A stretch of DNA of 64,000 nucleotides from Tetrahymena elliotti 4EA (taxonomy: Eukaryota > Ciliophora > Oligohymenophorea > Hymenostomatida > Tetrahymenidae): contig JH720304.1 of the NCBI GenBank assembly GCA_000231825.2, positions 1,319,068-1,383,067 on the forward strand. Reading direction: 5' to 3'. The notes beneath the pieces were generated by a model, which searched no databases, was not told the origin of the DNA, and worked only from the letters and a program-made list of their open reading frames with translations. Positions 22,277 to 35,564 of this stretch are shown here, piece after piece (the stretch's first letter is position 1; each line of letters begins with the position of its first letter). A program made the position numbers and the translations under genes.

Positions 22277-25078
22277 TCACTAGTTTTGTTAATAGTAATC
22301 TTGTTCATTAATGAATTATGAAGTTTATTTACAATCTTAGGCTATTTTTCTTATGTATTCTCTCGCATTATATTCATTACTACCTGCTTGAGTAATATAT
22401 TTAGCTCCATATTTTGACTTGAAATTTGGGGAATAGTTTTAAAGAAGCTTCAGATCATAGACTTTGTCACTGTAAAAAAGCATTTTTTCAGAGGAAGGCT
22501 ATACTTAGAAAGTGTTGTAAGATAATCCTGATTAATTAAATGAAAATTCTTTAGGCATTTATTGTTAAACTTGATTTGATTTATTACCATTTATTTATTC
22601 ATTACCCTTTCTTACTTATTGAGAAGTAAGGTTCTAGATACTCTAATAATATTATTGTTGTTATATATTTAGCTCTTCTTACTCTTTCAATTATTGTTCA
22701 TATCTTTGTCTTTAAGCACTATCATAAAGAGTACTAATCACTTTATTTTTATCTTCTGTCATTTATTATTATTATTGTTTATGGTTAAAATTGTAGAATC
22801 TATTTAATGTATTTTAATTTAAATTATAACTGCTTTGTATACTGTCTTCTATGTTTTATCTTGAGAATAGAGCAGCTCGAGGAGATGAAGTGTTACTTAA
22901 TAATTTGCTACTTATTTATTTATAAGTTAATTAGTTTCCATTACTGTTTTTAGTACTCTAAGCTTATTATTGAATTTATGAAGTATTGATTAACGAAAAC
23001 ACTTATTTTTTTTATTGCAGATAGTTTTATTTTATAAAGTCCCTTTTATTAACTACAAGAGAAGTCTGTGAAGCACTATATATATTTGGCTTAAATTAAT
23101 ACTTTAGCTACTTTTTACCTTGAAGTCTTTAATATGTTTCGTTTTGAATAGTCGAATCGTTTAAATGCCTTTCTTAAACAGACAATATTTAATTTTAATA
23201 AAATTCATTAGAATTATCTGTTTCTCTAAAATTTTAACTTGAAGAAAGATTTCCAAGTTACTATTGTTGATTGTATTTCTAGTTTTAAACAGAGTCTTGT
23301 GAAATGTTTTAATTTAAATTCTAAAAAAACTAACTATCTAAAGATGCTCCAACTGATTAAAATATTTGGTTTTAATCCAAACTTTGATGGTTCATTGACT
23401 AAAATTCTTAATAATTAATTTATTTTTGTCTGTATAAATTTTTATCAGGAGATTTAGCTTTTGTCATTTACAAGAACTATTGATCTCTTTCATATCTTAA
23501 TTTTTGTAATTTTTCTTCTTTTTTATGTCCCATTTTTAACAAACGATCTTCAACTCTCTCTTAGAGTTTCTCTGAGTAATCATAATTTGATGAAGTTGCA
23601 TTAAGCTTGTTGCGTTATTGTTTCTTAGATGAGCTATAATTAGAAATAGAATAATTGAAATTGACACTGCTTGCTAAAGAATATTGATTTTAATTTAACA
23701 AATCTTGTAAAGAAACATCATTTCCTTCTTCCTATCCTCCCCTTTTTTTAATTTTCTATTAACTCGCTAAGGGGTCATAATATGCTAAAGAATGGATATA
23801 CTGTATTTTTCCCATGTTTTAGCTTTTTCCTTCTTAATCATTGTATCTCTCATACAGATTCTTCTTTTCTACATTCTAATTCACCTAAGCATCCTAATTT
23901 TATCTTGCTTTTTTGTTAATTTAAATAGGAGTAATCTAATAATAATCAGTATTAACATTGTCATAATTCTAAACTGTATCTTCAAAATTGTTATTTTCTG
24001 AATAAATCTCTTTGTTTGTTTGCTTAAACTGAGAACGAGAAGTGTTATCATTCTAAGTATTTGATGGAGATTTCTCATCCATATAATTACCACTTGCTCT
24101 AGCTGAAGGAGTGATTAATCCTGCATATTATTTATTTTAAAGAACCATTTATTATTGTTGTTAGGCTTATTACAACTAGTTTGGAGGAATTTATTACTTA
24201 TTTTGTTTTATGTTTTGCTCTTCATTTAAAAATTCAACCTGCTAACTCTATTCTTCTATTTACTTTTATGAGTTATTTTATATTTCAGTATGTTAAATTT
24301 CATGTGAGCTGTAAACCTTCACTTTCTCAATCTCTAAAACATGGTGAATTTTATCATCTTCATTTTAATTTTGTTGCTATACCTCTTCTTATTTACATAA
24401 TATACTGTTATCTGTATTTGTTCTTTAGCTAACTTATCCTGATTGGTTGTTCTAATTTTTAAAAGTTATTTAATATGTGTGATTAAAGCATTAAATAAAT
24501 TATCTAAACCTGCTGATTTCCATTCTGAGGAGTATTAAAGCTACTCTAATTATTACTCATAACTTTAATAAAGAAATAAATTTTAATATTCTTTTTTCGC
24601 CAAATGAATTTACCTGTATTCGGAATTTGATTAGCCATTTGTAGAATATACTATTGCATTTAAGATGCTTGTTGTTAAGAGGAAACTTCATTAGTATTGT
24701 CAGAAAGTTCATTGAGATTTTATTAGGGTATAAATTGGTTTTGGGCTTCTAAAGTGCTCGTGTTTAATGTTACAGTATTTTAATTTAATTCTCCTTATCC
24801 AGAAAACGAATCAAGCTTTTCTTAAATGAAATCCTCATTATACTGTTATTTTGATTCTAGATAATTATTTATATTATAACTATTTAGCTTATTTGATACT
24901 AAAATATTACCTTAGTACATATTTTATTCTTGATTTTAATTTTATTACTATTCATTTTATGTGCTTTCCCTATGAAATTGATAAAAATAATAATTATTTT
25001 TAAACTTAAAATGACAAGATACTTAATATTGTCATTAACTTCGCTTGCAGAAGAATCCTAATTAACTTATCCACTCAT
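22277..25078 (-). CDS. Gln/Asn-rich hypothetical protein, at least four exons
   Basis: Exon 1 begins at ATG 25078 (MSGQVNQDSSASEVNDNI) and joins across intron 24970-25022 (53 nt). A second intron spans 24546-24613 (68 nt). Near 24385-24405 the frame changes again and needs removal of 3n+2 bases, by a 20- or 29-nt GT...AG segment or a longer intron ending near 24245. From there the frame stays open to TGA 22279-22277. The middle is Gln/Asn/Ser-rich. A charged coiled-coil-like segment (HKKEEKLQKLRYERDQQ) lies near 23490, and the last ~60 residues (FYSDKVYDLKLLQ, YGAKYITQAGSNEYNAREY) look globular. No known domain; roughly 870-880 residues. Probably a ciliate-specific protein, perhaps cytoskeletal or nuclear. 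Confidence 0.68.
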
Positions 25079-26237
25079 AATGTAAATATCTTGATATAAT
25101 ATAGGTTATGATTTGTCTAATAGCTTGTGTTTTATTTCTTAAAAATGGATCTTCTAATTATTTATTTTACTAGAAATTTGTTAATAAATATTTAATAATT
25201 AATAATAATAAAATAAAAATAGGTTAATATATTTAATGCATCTGAATGGTTCAAAAATTTTTGTTTTGTTCTATTAAATGACTGATAATTAACAAAAATA
25301 GTCGATACTAAATCTTCATCTTCAGATTTATTTTTAATTTATTATTTTCAATCATAAATAAATCAACTTAATTTTATTTAGAATGGAAACTTATTTTTCC
25401 TACTCATTATTTAATCCTGATAACTAAACTCAATACCTCTATTATCATAACAAAATATTAAAAAATTAAGGAATTTAGTTACAATATAACCGTCTATTAT
25501 ATCTAATTTATTACAACGCTAAATTCAAATTTAAGTCTAATCCCAAAAAAAAAATTTATCTGTTAAAACATTTTCAGAAAATAAAATTAACTCTGAAAAG
25601 AATTTTAATATAAAATTTTAAAAATAGTTAGTTACCTCATTTAAAAAAAATTGAATCAATAAATTTGTAATCATCTTCAAAAAATTAAAGAAAAATCATT
25701 TAAAATAAATCATTTTTCTCTTTTCAATATAAAATAACAATAGATTTTTGTCAATTATTTAAGAAAAAGTAAAAAATTTTTCAGCACTTTGGAAATGATC
25801 ATCATTTTAATTAAAAAACTTTCCCTCCTCAATAATTTTAATTCTTAAAATAAATCTATTATTCTTAAGTTAAAATTGATATGCTAAAGTGATAAAGTAA
25901 ATAAGTTAATAAGTAAAGATAATGTCTATTTAATTATTATTTGCCAATTAGTTTTTTAGATGAAAGTTAAGTAATAATAAAATAATAAAAAGTGAAAAAA
26001 TATTTTAAATTTATTTTTAATAGAGATAAAAATAAAATGAATGAATGTTTGTTTGTTTATTTTGAGAAAGAAAGAGTAAAAAGAATAAGTTTTAGAATTG
26101 TGTTAAAAACAAAATATATGAAAAGCGCATTAGTATTTAATATGTAAGGTATTTTAGTTTTTTATTTATAGATTATTTTTTTACTAATAAATAATGAATG
26201 AAATTATCTTGTAAGCTTATTTATTCAAATATGTTTT
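25079..26237. other. Intergenic spacer
   Basis: A+T-rich 1.2 kb holding the promoter of the Gln/Asn-rich gene and the 3' flank of the OSBP gene. No other feature seen. Confidence 0.55.
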
Positions 26238-27770
26238 TCATTTCTTTTTCTTCAAGTTCTTCTTTCTTATTTCACTAGCCTTTTCTCTAAGTTTACGGTC
26301 AGCACGTTAATAGTTTTCTAAAAGTTCTTTATAGATTTAACCATCTTTTAAGTTACGATCTTTTAGGTATAATATGTCCTAACGATAGTTACAGTCACTA
26401 GGGATAGGATTGAGTTCATGCTCTAACTTATATGGGAAGGGAGTTTCGATGTCAAACCATTTAACATCGTCAATAAAAATTTCTTTGTTCCATAAACCAT
26501 TGATTGTGGAGACCTATTCAACTACATCTTCTTTTAAGTTAAGACCTTAGAATTTATAATAATGAGGATGCAAGCTTTTCAACTTGGTAATGAACTTATC
26601 GTTGACTCTATAAAGACCACCAGCCATATAATCCATTGTGCAGCCAGCGCTTTTGAAGAAACCTTTCTTATCAGGATTGACTTTAACATCTAATACTAAT
26701 TTATTCTTAATATCATAAGCAAGATACTTACCATCTACTGACATGTATCTAGTACCAAACGCAGTACCATTAAGACTACCAGGTGCTTAGATAATACCGA
26801 TTTCGTTTCCAGTTTTATGGAATTTTACAAAGACATTACCTTGGTTGAGACCAGTAACAGAGTTAGCATGCATTTAGGCAATACTTTCAAGACTACCTGA
26901 CAACTTATAGGTATCAGTGTAATATGAATAAGCACAAATAGGAGGATGATGGCAAATTTATTCACAATAGAATGGATAACCATCCAAACGGCCTTGATAA
27001 GTTTCTCCCAAAATAGGATTAAAAGGCTTTTCTAAATCTAAATACATAATAGTGGTAGTAACAAGATATATAAAGCAGTTTTTCATTTGTTCAATAGGAT
27101 CAGTAAGGTCAGCTGCCTTCTTTAAATAAATTGGAGCAAAGGAGCAACTGTAAGCGAATCTTTCTAAATTAGAACGAGGCTCAAATATATCAATTGGCAA
27201 TGAAATACTTGTAATAGATTTACCACTTAAAATATTAGAACCAATCTTAGATAATATAAAAGAAATAACTTTTTTTTATGTGTTAATTTTTTCTTAATTT
27301 AAAAAGATGAACTTGCCTGTCTTTAAACAACGTTCCCAATCTTTTTTAAATTAATAATGTCCTGTTACAGGATCAGATATCACGAATTATGGCTTAGTGT
27401 CAATACGACCCATGCTAAACTTCTAGTTAAGACATAATTTCCAATGTTTGTTTTAATTAACAAACTCTATAATTTAAGGAATGCTCATTCCAGCTAATTT
27501 ATTTCCAGGCTTATTAATTTCTAATTATTACTGAATGAGTACCTTAGAGTTTTCAATTGCATTTTTAGATTATGTGTTATCATTCTTATGAATTTCTTCA
27601 CAAAATTTACTAATCTCAACATTCAATTCTGCGTTTTGTATTTCATCTTCTTCGTAAATCTTTTTAACAATTTCCTTTTCCTCTTGTTCAATTTGTTCAA
27701 ATTCAGTCTTGCTGCTTATTTAACTGGAAGTGGGAATACTTTCCTCTTAGTTTTCTTCAATTTTAGTCAT
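26238..27770 (-). CDS. Oxysterol-binding protein-related protein (ORP)
   Basis: Two exons (27770-27313 and 27225-26238) around an 87-nt intron give 481 residues. The OSBP-related domain starts near residue 155 with ISLPIDIFEPRSNLERFAYS, continues through LDLEKPFNPILGETYQGRL and carries the family fingerprint as EQICHHPPI at about residue 243 (the usual form is EQ-x-S-HHPP, here with Cys). GLYRVNDKF and WFDIETPFPYKLEHELNPIP follow near the C-terminus, which ends in a Lys-rich helix. The N-terminal 130 residues are acidic and coiled-coil-like; there is no PH domain or FFAT motif, so this is a short ORP. Such proteins move sterols and phosphoinositides between membranes at contact sites. The intron could instead end nine bases away in phase-neutral alternatives; the catalytic core is unaffected. 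Confidence 0.92.
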
Positions 27771-28862
27771 GACCTTATTTTAGTTAATTACTATAGAATA
27801 TTATTGTTAGTATGGAAGCTATTGAGAGTCTAGTTGTATGCTTTAAAATACTATTTTTAATTTAAAAATAATAAAAAATGAGTTTCGAGTGAATGAGTTC
27901 TTTGTTTATTTTTTAATTTTGTTGCTATCAAATAAATAAATAATTTTGTAAATTAATTAATTTAATAATATTTATAAACATCTTTGATCTATCTTTTAAA
28001 TTAAAGAATTTAACTTTTTAAGGCAGCAACCTTAACAAAAGAAAATTAATTAAAAAATTTATGAGATAGATATTTCTAAAAAAATAAAAATTTTCCTCTT
28101 TACCATTATTAGGATCAATAGATTTATACAATTAAGATTCTTATATTTTTTATTTGCGTGCCTTTTCGTCTCTTTCTAACTACTTTTGTTGAGCCTTTCT
28201 GTTTGCGCCTATTTTTTTGGTTATAAAAGATAAAATTATTTTCTGTTTTTGACAATCAAGTGTGATTCAATATCAAGAAAAAATTTCAGCCTTTTTGGTT
28301 GACTTTTTCTGATAAAATTTCTTTCTTAGAATAATTGAAGCTAATTACACACGTACATACAAATATTTTTAATTAATTTATAATAATTGGGAATATTTTC
28401 GCTTAAAGTCACCAGTTACTTCTAAAAATTTAATAAATTTAGCCTGTCATTTTTTTCTTTATGTTTTGAAGAAAAACCATTCGAAAGTTAAAATTTCAAA
28501 AGTTAATTCTTGTTATTTTAGATTTTATTAGGGATTATGCGAGTTAGGATAATTAGGATGCCTAAAAAAAGGTATCAGAAATTCTATTTCACAAAATTAA
28601 AATAGAATGAAAAATTATTTCAATCGGGTCAGCATGATTTTAAAATAGGGAGGTTTTTGACGTATTTGATGCAATTTTTAAAAAATTTGTTTTGGTTGAA
28701 GATAATTTTATCTTTTAAAATAAAATTTAACTTGGCAGCTTTTGTTATGAAATTTTTATTTGTTACATATATAATATTATCATATGGACAAATGATAACA
28801 TCCTAGTCACCTAATCTAACAATACTGACGAAGATATAAAGTAAATTTAATTGTAAATTAAT
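27771..28862. other. Intergenic spacer
   Basis: Separates two lipid-transfer-type genes on the same strand. A minus-strand frame near 28830-28640 (GDQDVIICPYDN) is open for about 60 codons and could be a last exon of the upstream PH-START gene, but the evidence is weak. Confidence 0.45.
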
Positions 28863-31148
28863 TCACTCTTTTCTATTCTAATTAACAATTATTAAATGAG
28901 AGAAAAAATCAATTATTTATTTTTAATTTTTCTTGATTTAAAGAATTTTATTTAGATTAAAAATCTATTGCAAATTTATTTGAAATAATTTAATAATAAT
29001 AATGAACTTACTTATCTCTCCTATGTCAAACATGTTGATTTTTATGCTCTTCATAAAGCTCTTTTGTGTGATAAATTAAGCTAAGTTAGAGAAGTTGTTC
29101 AAATATGCAAATGTAATTGAAGCATCCTATTCTTTATTTGAGTAACCTTAGTTATTGTAGTAAAAATCAGCAACCACCATAGATCTATTTTCGTCATCCT
29201 TGTGAGTCTTAAAGCACCACACAACATGTTCAATTTCACCACGGACTATTGACATGCTTGAAGGAATATTATCATATTCAATTGACTTATCTATCAAATA
29301 GTACTACTAATCTTTAGCAAAAGCATGTCTTAAATAAACAAAATCACGAGGACGATACATAATACCTATACCCTTGTGCTTTTAATAAATAATACAGGTT
29401 TATTCATTCTTCATTATATTAAGGACCTAGAATTATTTTTAATTAACAAAAAAAAATGACACTTTTTCTAAATATTTTTTGATTTATTAAACTTTTTTAG
29501 AAAATTTAAATTTCTGAATAAAAAAATCTACTTTCGCTTCAGAGACGTTGCTGTTCCATTTGCTATAATCATCGATATTGCAAATAGAGTTAAAAACTTC
29601 AAATGCAGAAACACCTTAGAAAGCTAAAAAAATCTTAAATCTACGAGGATCATCAATGTTTTGTAATAAACTCATTCCATTATTAAAGCTAATACTTTTG
29701 TAATCCCTTTCGTCAGCCATCATGTCTAACTTATAAGAATTTAAGAAGTCTTAAATAGCTGAAGGAGTTTTGATTTCATCAATGTGTTCCAAGTATTGAT
29801 CTACTTCAATGCTTTAAGCTATTGTCTATTGTTAAAGAGCTTGTTCAGCTCTCTTTTTTAAAATTTATTTTTCTTCTTCTGTCTTTTATCTTTAATTTTA
29901 AGCTGCCAAATTGTTGGTGTTATCTGTGTTCACTCGAGAGGGGCTTACAGAAGGAACTTTATTTTCTACTTTTTAAGTGTTTTGTTGTTGTTATTATTAT
30001 TGCTAGACTTATGGTTTAAGCAATTATGATTATTATTCTTATTACTTTTTTTAAGTCTAACTTTGATCAATCTATTTTATATTAAAAAAAACAAATTAGA
30101 AATGATTTGTTGTTGAATTTTATTTTACTTGAGATTATTGTTATTTTTCTGGTTTTTCAGTATTCTATTTTTGAGTAGGTGAAGATGAATTCTAAATGGT
30201 TATAGATTGTTATTGCTTAGAAGATGGAGATGATGAAGCATCATTTTGCATTTGCTTATCTCCTGTGACTGAAAGAGTGTTTTTTGATGAGGAAATTTCT
30301 TATTGCTAAGATGATTTCATTTCTTCTTTTTTAGTTGCTTTATGTTAAATATTTAGTTGAAGAGAATCAGTAGGCTTTTCTGCTTTCTCAAGCTATTCTT
30401 CTTTTAAAGTCATCTAAAGACTTGCTCTTCTCTTTCCTAGTCCATCATTAAAATCGTCATCTTTTTGTCCTTTATGGTGTAAAGCATCACCAAGGAGGTC
30501 TTAAGATGATTTAACTTGAACAGATTAAATTGCCAATCTTTCAGGAGCTAAACTATTATTATCAAGCAGGTGCTGACTTTATAAACGTAGTATGGAATCG
30601 TGCCATAAACGAGCGCCATCAAAGTTAACCCACCCAAAAATTAATTACTTATATTTATTTTATGTAGAAAGAGAATCAAGAGAAAAAGCTTGATATTCTT
30701 TCTTTTAACCTACCCACTTCACTGAATAAGTACTAAGATTAAGTTGTTTTGGTTTTTTTTTGGACAACACTACAAACTGCTTATTGATTTCATCTAAGCG
30801 GACTTTCTTTTCTTTCCAACGCTTTAGTGTTAATGAGCGCATATAAATATTACCTTCCTTAACTTTTGCTTAATTGAACTCTTCTAACATTTACTTGAGC
30901 ATATTATTGAAATAGTTCATACGAAATTCAATATCTCCTTTAGTGATTTCTTAGATTACTGCTTCCTCTACAAATAAGCCCTTTAATTTTTCCTCTTCCT
31001 TATGGGCATGCTTTGGTTTTTCTAATAAATCTTTAATCCATTTCAGAATCTACAATCTCTAAGATCCAACAACTTATTCGCTGAATATAGCTACTATATC
31101 TTTATTAACTTAAAAGGTTTCAACAGATTATTTCTATTATGCACTCAT
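28863..31148 (-). CDS. PH-like and START domain protein (putative lipid transfer)
   Basis: Starts at ATG 31148 and runs open to an intron at 29427-29531 (105 nt), then through a second exon. Residues ~90-185 resemble a PH domain: IYMRSLTLKRWKEKKVRL, KQFVVLSKKKPKQLNL, then IFGWVNFDGARLWHDSI. A Gln/Ser/Lys-rich linker follows (~200-420). The C-terminal ~230 residues are a START domain: FLAFQGVSAFEVFNSI, DDYSKWN, GIGIMYRPRDFVYLRHAF, PSSMSIVRGEIEHVVW and, near the end, FSNLAQFITQKSFMKSI. This PH-plus-START order is seen in CERT and plant EDR2-like proteins, which bind phosphoinositides and carry lipids. The 3' end is unsettled: a strong GTAAGT donor sits at about 29011 with further codons open to TGA 28865-28863, so a short last exon may exist. 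Confidence 0.85.
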
Positions 31149-33315
31149 TTATAGTTTTTATGAATACAGCTTGTTTCAAAGGAATTCTTAAGTGCTATTT
31201 TCTTTTTATTTGTTGAACAAATTAAAAAATATTTTTCAAGAATTTATTATTACTTGATTGATTGATTATTTAATATTTCTTTTTAGCTTTACAATAAATA
31301 CCTATTAATATGATAGCTTTTATTGATTATTTTATTTATTATTCATTATAAATTCATTGTATTCCCCATTGCCAAATTCTTACTTTTCCCTATACAAATT
31401 CAATAAAAGAACAGGAAAAAAATTAATAAAAATTTAATTGAAGATGCTATCCATAAATCTTAGTTTTATTTAGAATCTATTTATTCTTCCGCAAGAAATA
31501 TTGTCATTGATCAGCCACGCACTCATACAAATTTGATGGAATTTTTCTGATAACTCATTTAGTTGCTTCAATACCTTTCTAGCTAGATAGCTATCTAAAT
31601 AACTCAGTCTTTCACTTAAATATATTTGAAAGTAAACATTAATTGTTGTCTGCTTTAAAATTTTAAGAAATGTAATCGTAAACGCAATCTTTTTAATTTT
31701 TGATTTACTTTTATTGTCTAGTTTTATTACCTCATTTTTAGAAGTAAAATTAAATTTAAGTTAAATTATCTATTTTTTTACAACCTTAAACAGAAGAGTA
31801 CTTTCGTTTTTTTAAAAATATCTCTAAGTCCAATTAGTTAACTGATCAGAAAAAATATCTCTTTCAGATCAATTAGAATTAATAAGAATAAATTAAGATC
31901 CAAAAATTATTTTTACCATATCCAAATATCATTAAATTAAGTTTAATATATTTTAGGTATCTAGTTTAGACCATCAGTTTTAAAAAAAATTGATTGAAAT
32001 AAAATAATAAATTTAGAATCTAAAGTTAAATAATTAAGTAAGATAAAGTGTTTGATACCAAAACTAAAGAAAAATATTTGGTTTTTTATTAAAAATTTAT
32101 CATAATAAATAATTACTAAATATCAAAAACTAATAACCAAACATCCATGCAAATAAATGTAAATAACGCTTAATTTTTCTGTAATTTTTTTAAGGAGTTA
32201 AAGTACATAGAATAATGTAATCTTTACACAGCAGCAATTGAGAAAATAAAATAAATTAATCCCATCTTATTAAACACTCACACCATTTTTTTTTCAAAAA
32301 GAAAATAAATAAAATTTTTGATCTGTAGTAAATATTTGTTTCAATTTTTTTGATTTTAACATTTTAACTCGATATGAAATTTTTATGATTATCATTATTA
32401 TTTTTTTTTAAACAAATTATTGAATTGATTTACAGGAAAAAGAGTAAGCAAATAATTGCATTTTTTTACAAATTATAAAATTATATTCAACTAAAATGTC
32501 AATTATTTTTTTAATTGATATTATAATTATTATTTTATGGATTATATCATTTATTTTTATTACTCTAAATGAAGTTTATATAAGAATTTCTAATTATCAT
32601 TTTTCTTACATACAAATTCTTTTATCATTTTATTGATTTTTATAGCAAAGAGTAAGGAAGTAAATAAATAAATATAATTTTAATTATTGATTAAGTTATA
32701 ATTTAACTAAAATCTAATTCATTTTTTCATTTAAAATAATTTTATGAATTTTAACATTCTTATCAATTAAAATGAAATCTCTTCAACTCAAGCTATTATT
32801 TCTTCAAACTTAATCCTTTCAGAATTTTGTTGATTTTAATTTCCATAAAAAAGAGTCAAATAAAAAGTTTTCAGAAGTAAGAAATTTATTGCTCATCAAA
32901 GCAAATCTTTCACAATTATCTTTATTACTATTTCTTGATAATTAAAAAAAATGTTATTAAATAACTCCGCAAGCAGATAATCAAAATTTATTCTAAAATT
33001 CGTAAAAGTTCATTTTTTTATGAAAAAAAAAGAAATTTTAACAAGTTTGAAAGTTATTTATTCATAAAAATCATTTCAATTTTTTATAAAGAGAATCAGT
33101 AAATAAATAATATAATAAATTGTGTACTAAAATTTGCAAAAAAATATTCAAGAATAATTTAATTGACTTTTTTATGAATAAATTTTTAAATGATTTTTTG
33201 AGAACTAACAAATTTGGTTCTTTTTTTAATTTCTTAATGACAAAATTAATTGCTGAAATTAAAATAAATTTAATAAAACAAATTGATAAATACTTTATTT
33301 AAATTTAATTATCAT
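31149..33315. other. Long A+T-rich intergenic region
   Basis: About 2.2 kb with repeated A+T-rich blocks and no recognised gene. Short open frames (for example near 33120-33300) have the Phe/Ile/Lys/Asn composition expected of random A+T-rich DNA. Confidence 0.55.
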
Positions 33316-35040
33316 TCATTCTTATTTTTTGAAAAAAATATTATTAGTTTTTATGTCTTCATAAGTATTTTAAATAGTTGATGTAATGAATTTGTGTTCT
33401 TTAGGTGGACAAGTAATCTCTTCAATACCATAATAGTCAACACTTTCTCTCTTTTTTAATTTTTAATAATTTGATAGCACATATGAATTTTTTTCAAGCT
33501 CTTCTTTCCTAAAACTACTAATTAAATTTCTAATCAATTTTGGATTAGCTTTCTAGGGTAGCTTTCCTCCATTTAAATGAATATATTTAGGCATAAAATG
33601 AGAATTTATATTATCAATAACTTTTTATCTTTTGTTTAGCCTTTCTTAATTTTCAATTTCTTATCTTTCAACCTTCAATTTATATTAATACATGGTATCA
33701 TAGAAGTTTACTGATTCTTTCATATACTCTTATTTTTATTATTAAATTGATTGCTAAGTATCATTTAAAGTTTTTTCTCCAAACTAAAATTCTTTAACAT
33801 GTATCTTGATATTTTAGCTTGAAGGTTCCTATTTTTAGGCACTTACTGTGAAAGATTATTAAATTTATGAAGATTTTTGTTATTGATATTCCTATTAAGA
33901 ATTTAAAGATTTCATAATAGGCAGTGTATTAGGAAGCTGCATTCTATTAATTAATAATCTTTATTTTTATCGTTTTGATACCATATCATCAATATCATCC
34001 ATGCTGCCATTTTGAATTTATTTTTTATTGCTTGTTTATATTTCATATCTTATACTTGTATCAACACTATAATCCTAGCTTCTTAATGGAGATTATTAAC
34101 TTGTAAATAACGTGCTTGCATCTTGATGCTCTTCATAAGATTCATTTTTACTTTAGTTATGATATTTTTTCTTACTTTTAGGGTCTTTTTATAATACAGA
34201 ATAGTAATCTACAGAGTTTGTACCAATATCTATAGAAGAACCTCTAGAATTTACGCTTTAAAAATGAAATGTATTATTTATTTAATAGAAATTTTAACCT
34301 TTATTCCTATTTAATCCTCTAATTCTCTAATTAGGTTTTATAGGGCTTATTTATTTATCTCCTACACGAATAAGAATCTCATCATTTTATTTACTAAAAT
34401 AAGAATTAGGACTTAATTCTCCAACAGAAAGATCATTCATACTTGTAGGAAGATTTTCTTAACTAAGTTCAGCCATAGAATTTTCATCTGACTTAGAAAG
34501 ATTAAACTAATTTGAATTCAATGTATTTCTGAGATTTAAAAGTATTTAAGGAAATTTATTTTATGATTTCATAATTTATTGAGATTTCTAATCTCTGTTC
34601 AATATTTCCTCATTTACTCTATCCTCATCAAAACTACTATTTATCAATTAAGTTATATTTTATTAAACTTATTTTGAATTCTTTTACTATTCATATTCTT
34701 ATAATCCTTTTCTTTTTTATGAATTTTATTTCAAAATCTAACTAAATTCTTTTTATTAATCTCTCTCCTTATTTTTAATTCCGAAATTACTATGTAATTT
34801 AGTTAGCAGTTTCTTTTATTTGTCTGAGTTAAGCTTATTTTAATCTTCGATTAGTTTACTTGAATGCATTGATTTATTTGCATTTATATTCTAAGTATTA
34901 TCATCAAATCTACTCCAAAGACTATTTTATCTGCTCTTTATCTTAGATAAAATACTTAAATCATTACTTACAAGAGTGTCATTTCTTCTCACTCTTGATC
35001 TATTTTATTATTGAAAAATAAATTATTTTGAAGCATGTTT
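33316..35040 (-). CDS. Ciliate hypothetical protein, 5' end uncertain
   Basis: The frame is open on the minus strand from beyond 35040 to TGA 33318-33316, with protein-like composition throughout: a Ser/Asn/Gln-rich body (SVGELSPNSYFSKQNDEILI, SRGSSIDIGTNSVDYYS, MQLPNTLPIMKSLNSQQ) and a basic, helical C-terminus (YMKESVNFYDTMYQYKLK, LISSFRKEELEKNSY, DYYGIEEITCPPKEHKFI). No known domain. The first in-frame ATG is at 34869, but coding character extends upstream. A better start, ATG 35113 in another frame, would connect through a 26-nt GT...AG segment at about 34967-34992. About 570-620 residues. Function unknown. Confidence 0.6.
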
Positions 35041-35564
35041 TTTCTTTTAAAAATTTTGATTTGAGGATTATTTGCATAGCAAAAAATTGAAGATATTTAA
35101 TTGAATTTTTCCATTTAAAATAAACTAAAAATGTTTAAGATTTTAAGAGAAAAAATAACTATTTTAATTTATCAGATACTGATCTTGTTGGTTTTGAAGA
35201 TACCAAAAATAAAGTTTCTTGTTTGTGACAGCATAAAATATTAACAAGATCCTATTTTTGGTTTATTTATGCTCAATTTCAAAGTAAAAAATATCAATTG
35301 GTTAAAAGACTTCTTTAATTTTAAAATTATTTGTTTTAAAAGTATTCTTTTTACCGTTTTTAAAAATCAATTTATTTTTTGATAAAGTATCTATCAATTA
35401 AGCAATTATTAATGCATTGTAAATTTTATTTGATTTGGTTTTAAATTAAATGTATAAATTTGATGAGTTATTTAATGCAAAATAATAAAAGTTTTTTGTT
35501 TCTTTATTAATTGATTAAATAAAAAATTTTTAAGGATATGTAACTTTAATCAATTAATGCTAAA
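35041..35564. other. Intergenic spacer
   Basis: A+T-rich spacer between two minus-strand genes. Its 5' part (to about 35115) may hold the first exon of the gene ending at 33316. Nothing else recognised. Confidence 0.5.

Noticed and set aside
33120..33302. 60-codon plus-strand frame
   Set aside because: Phe/Ile/Lys/Asn composition typical of random A+T-rich DNA, with no neighbours or motifs; open runs of this size are expected when TGA is the only stop.
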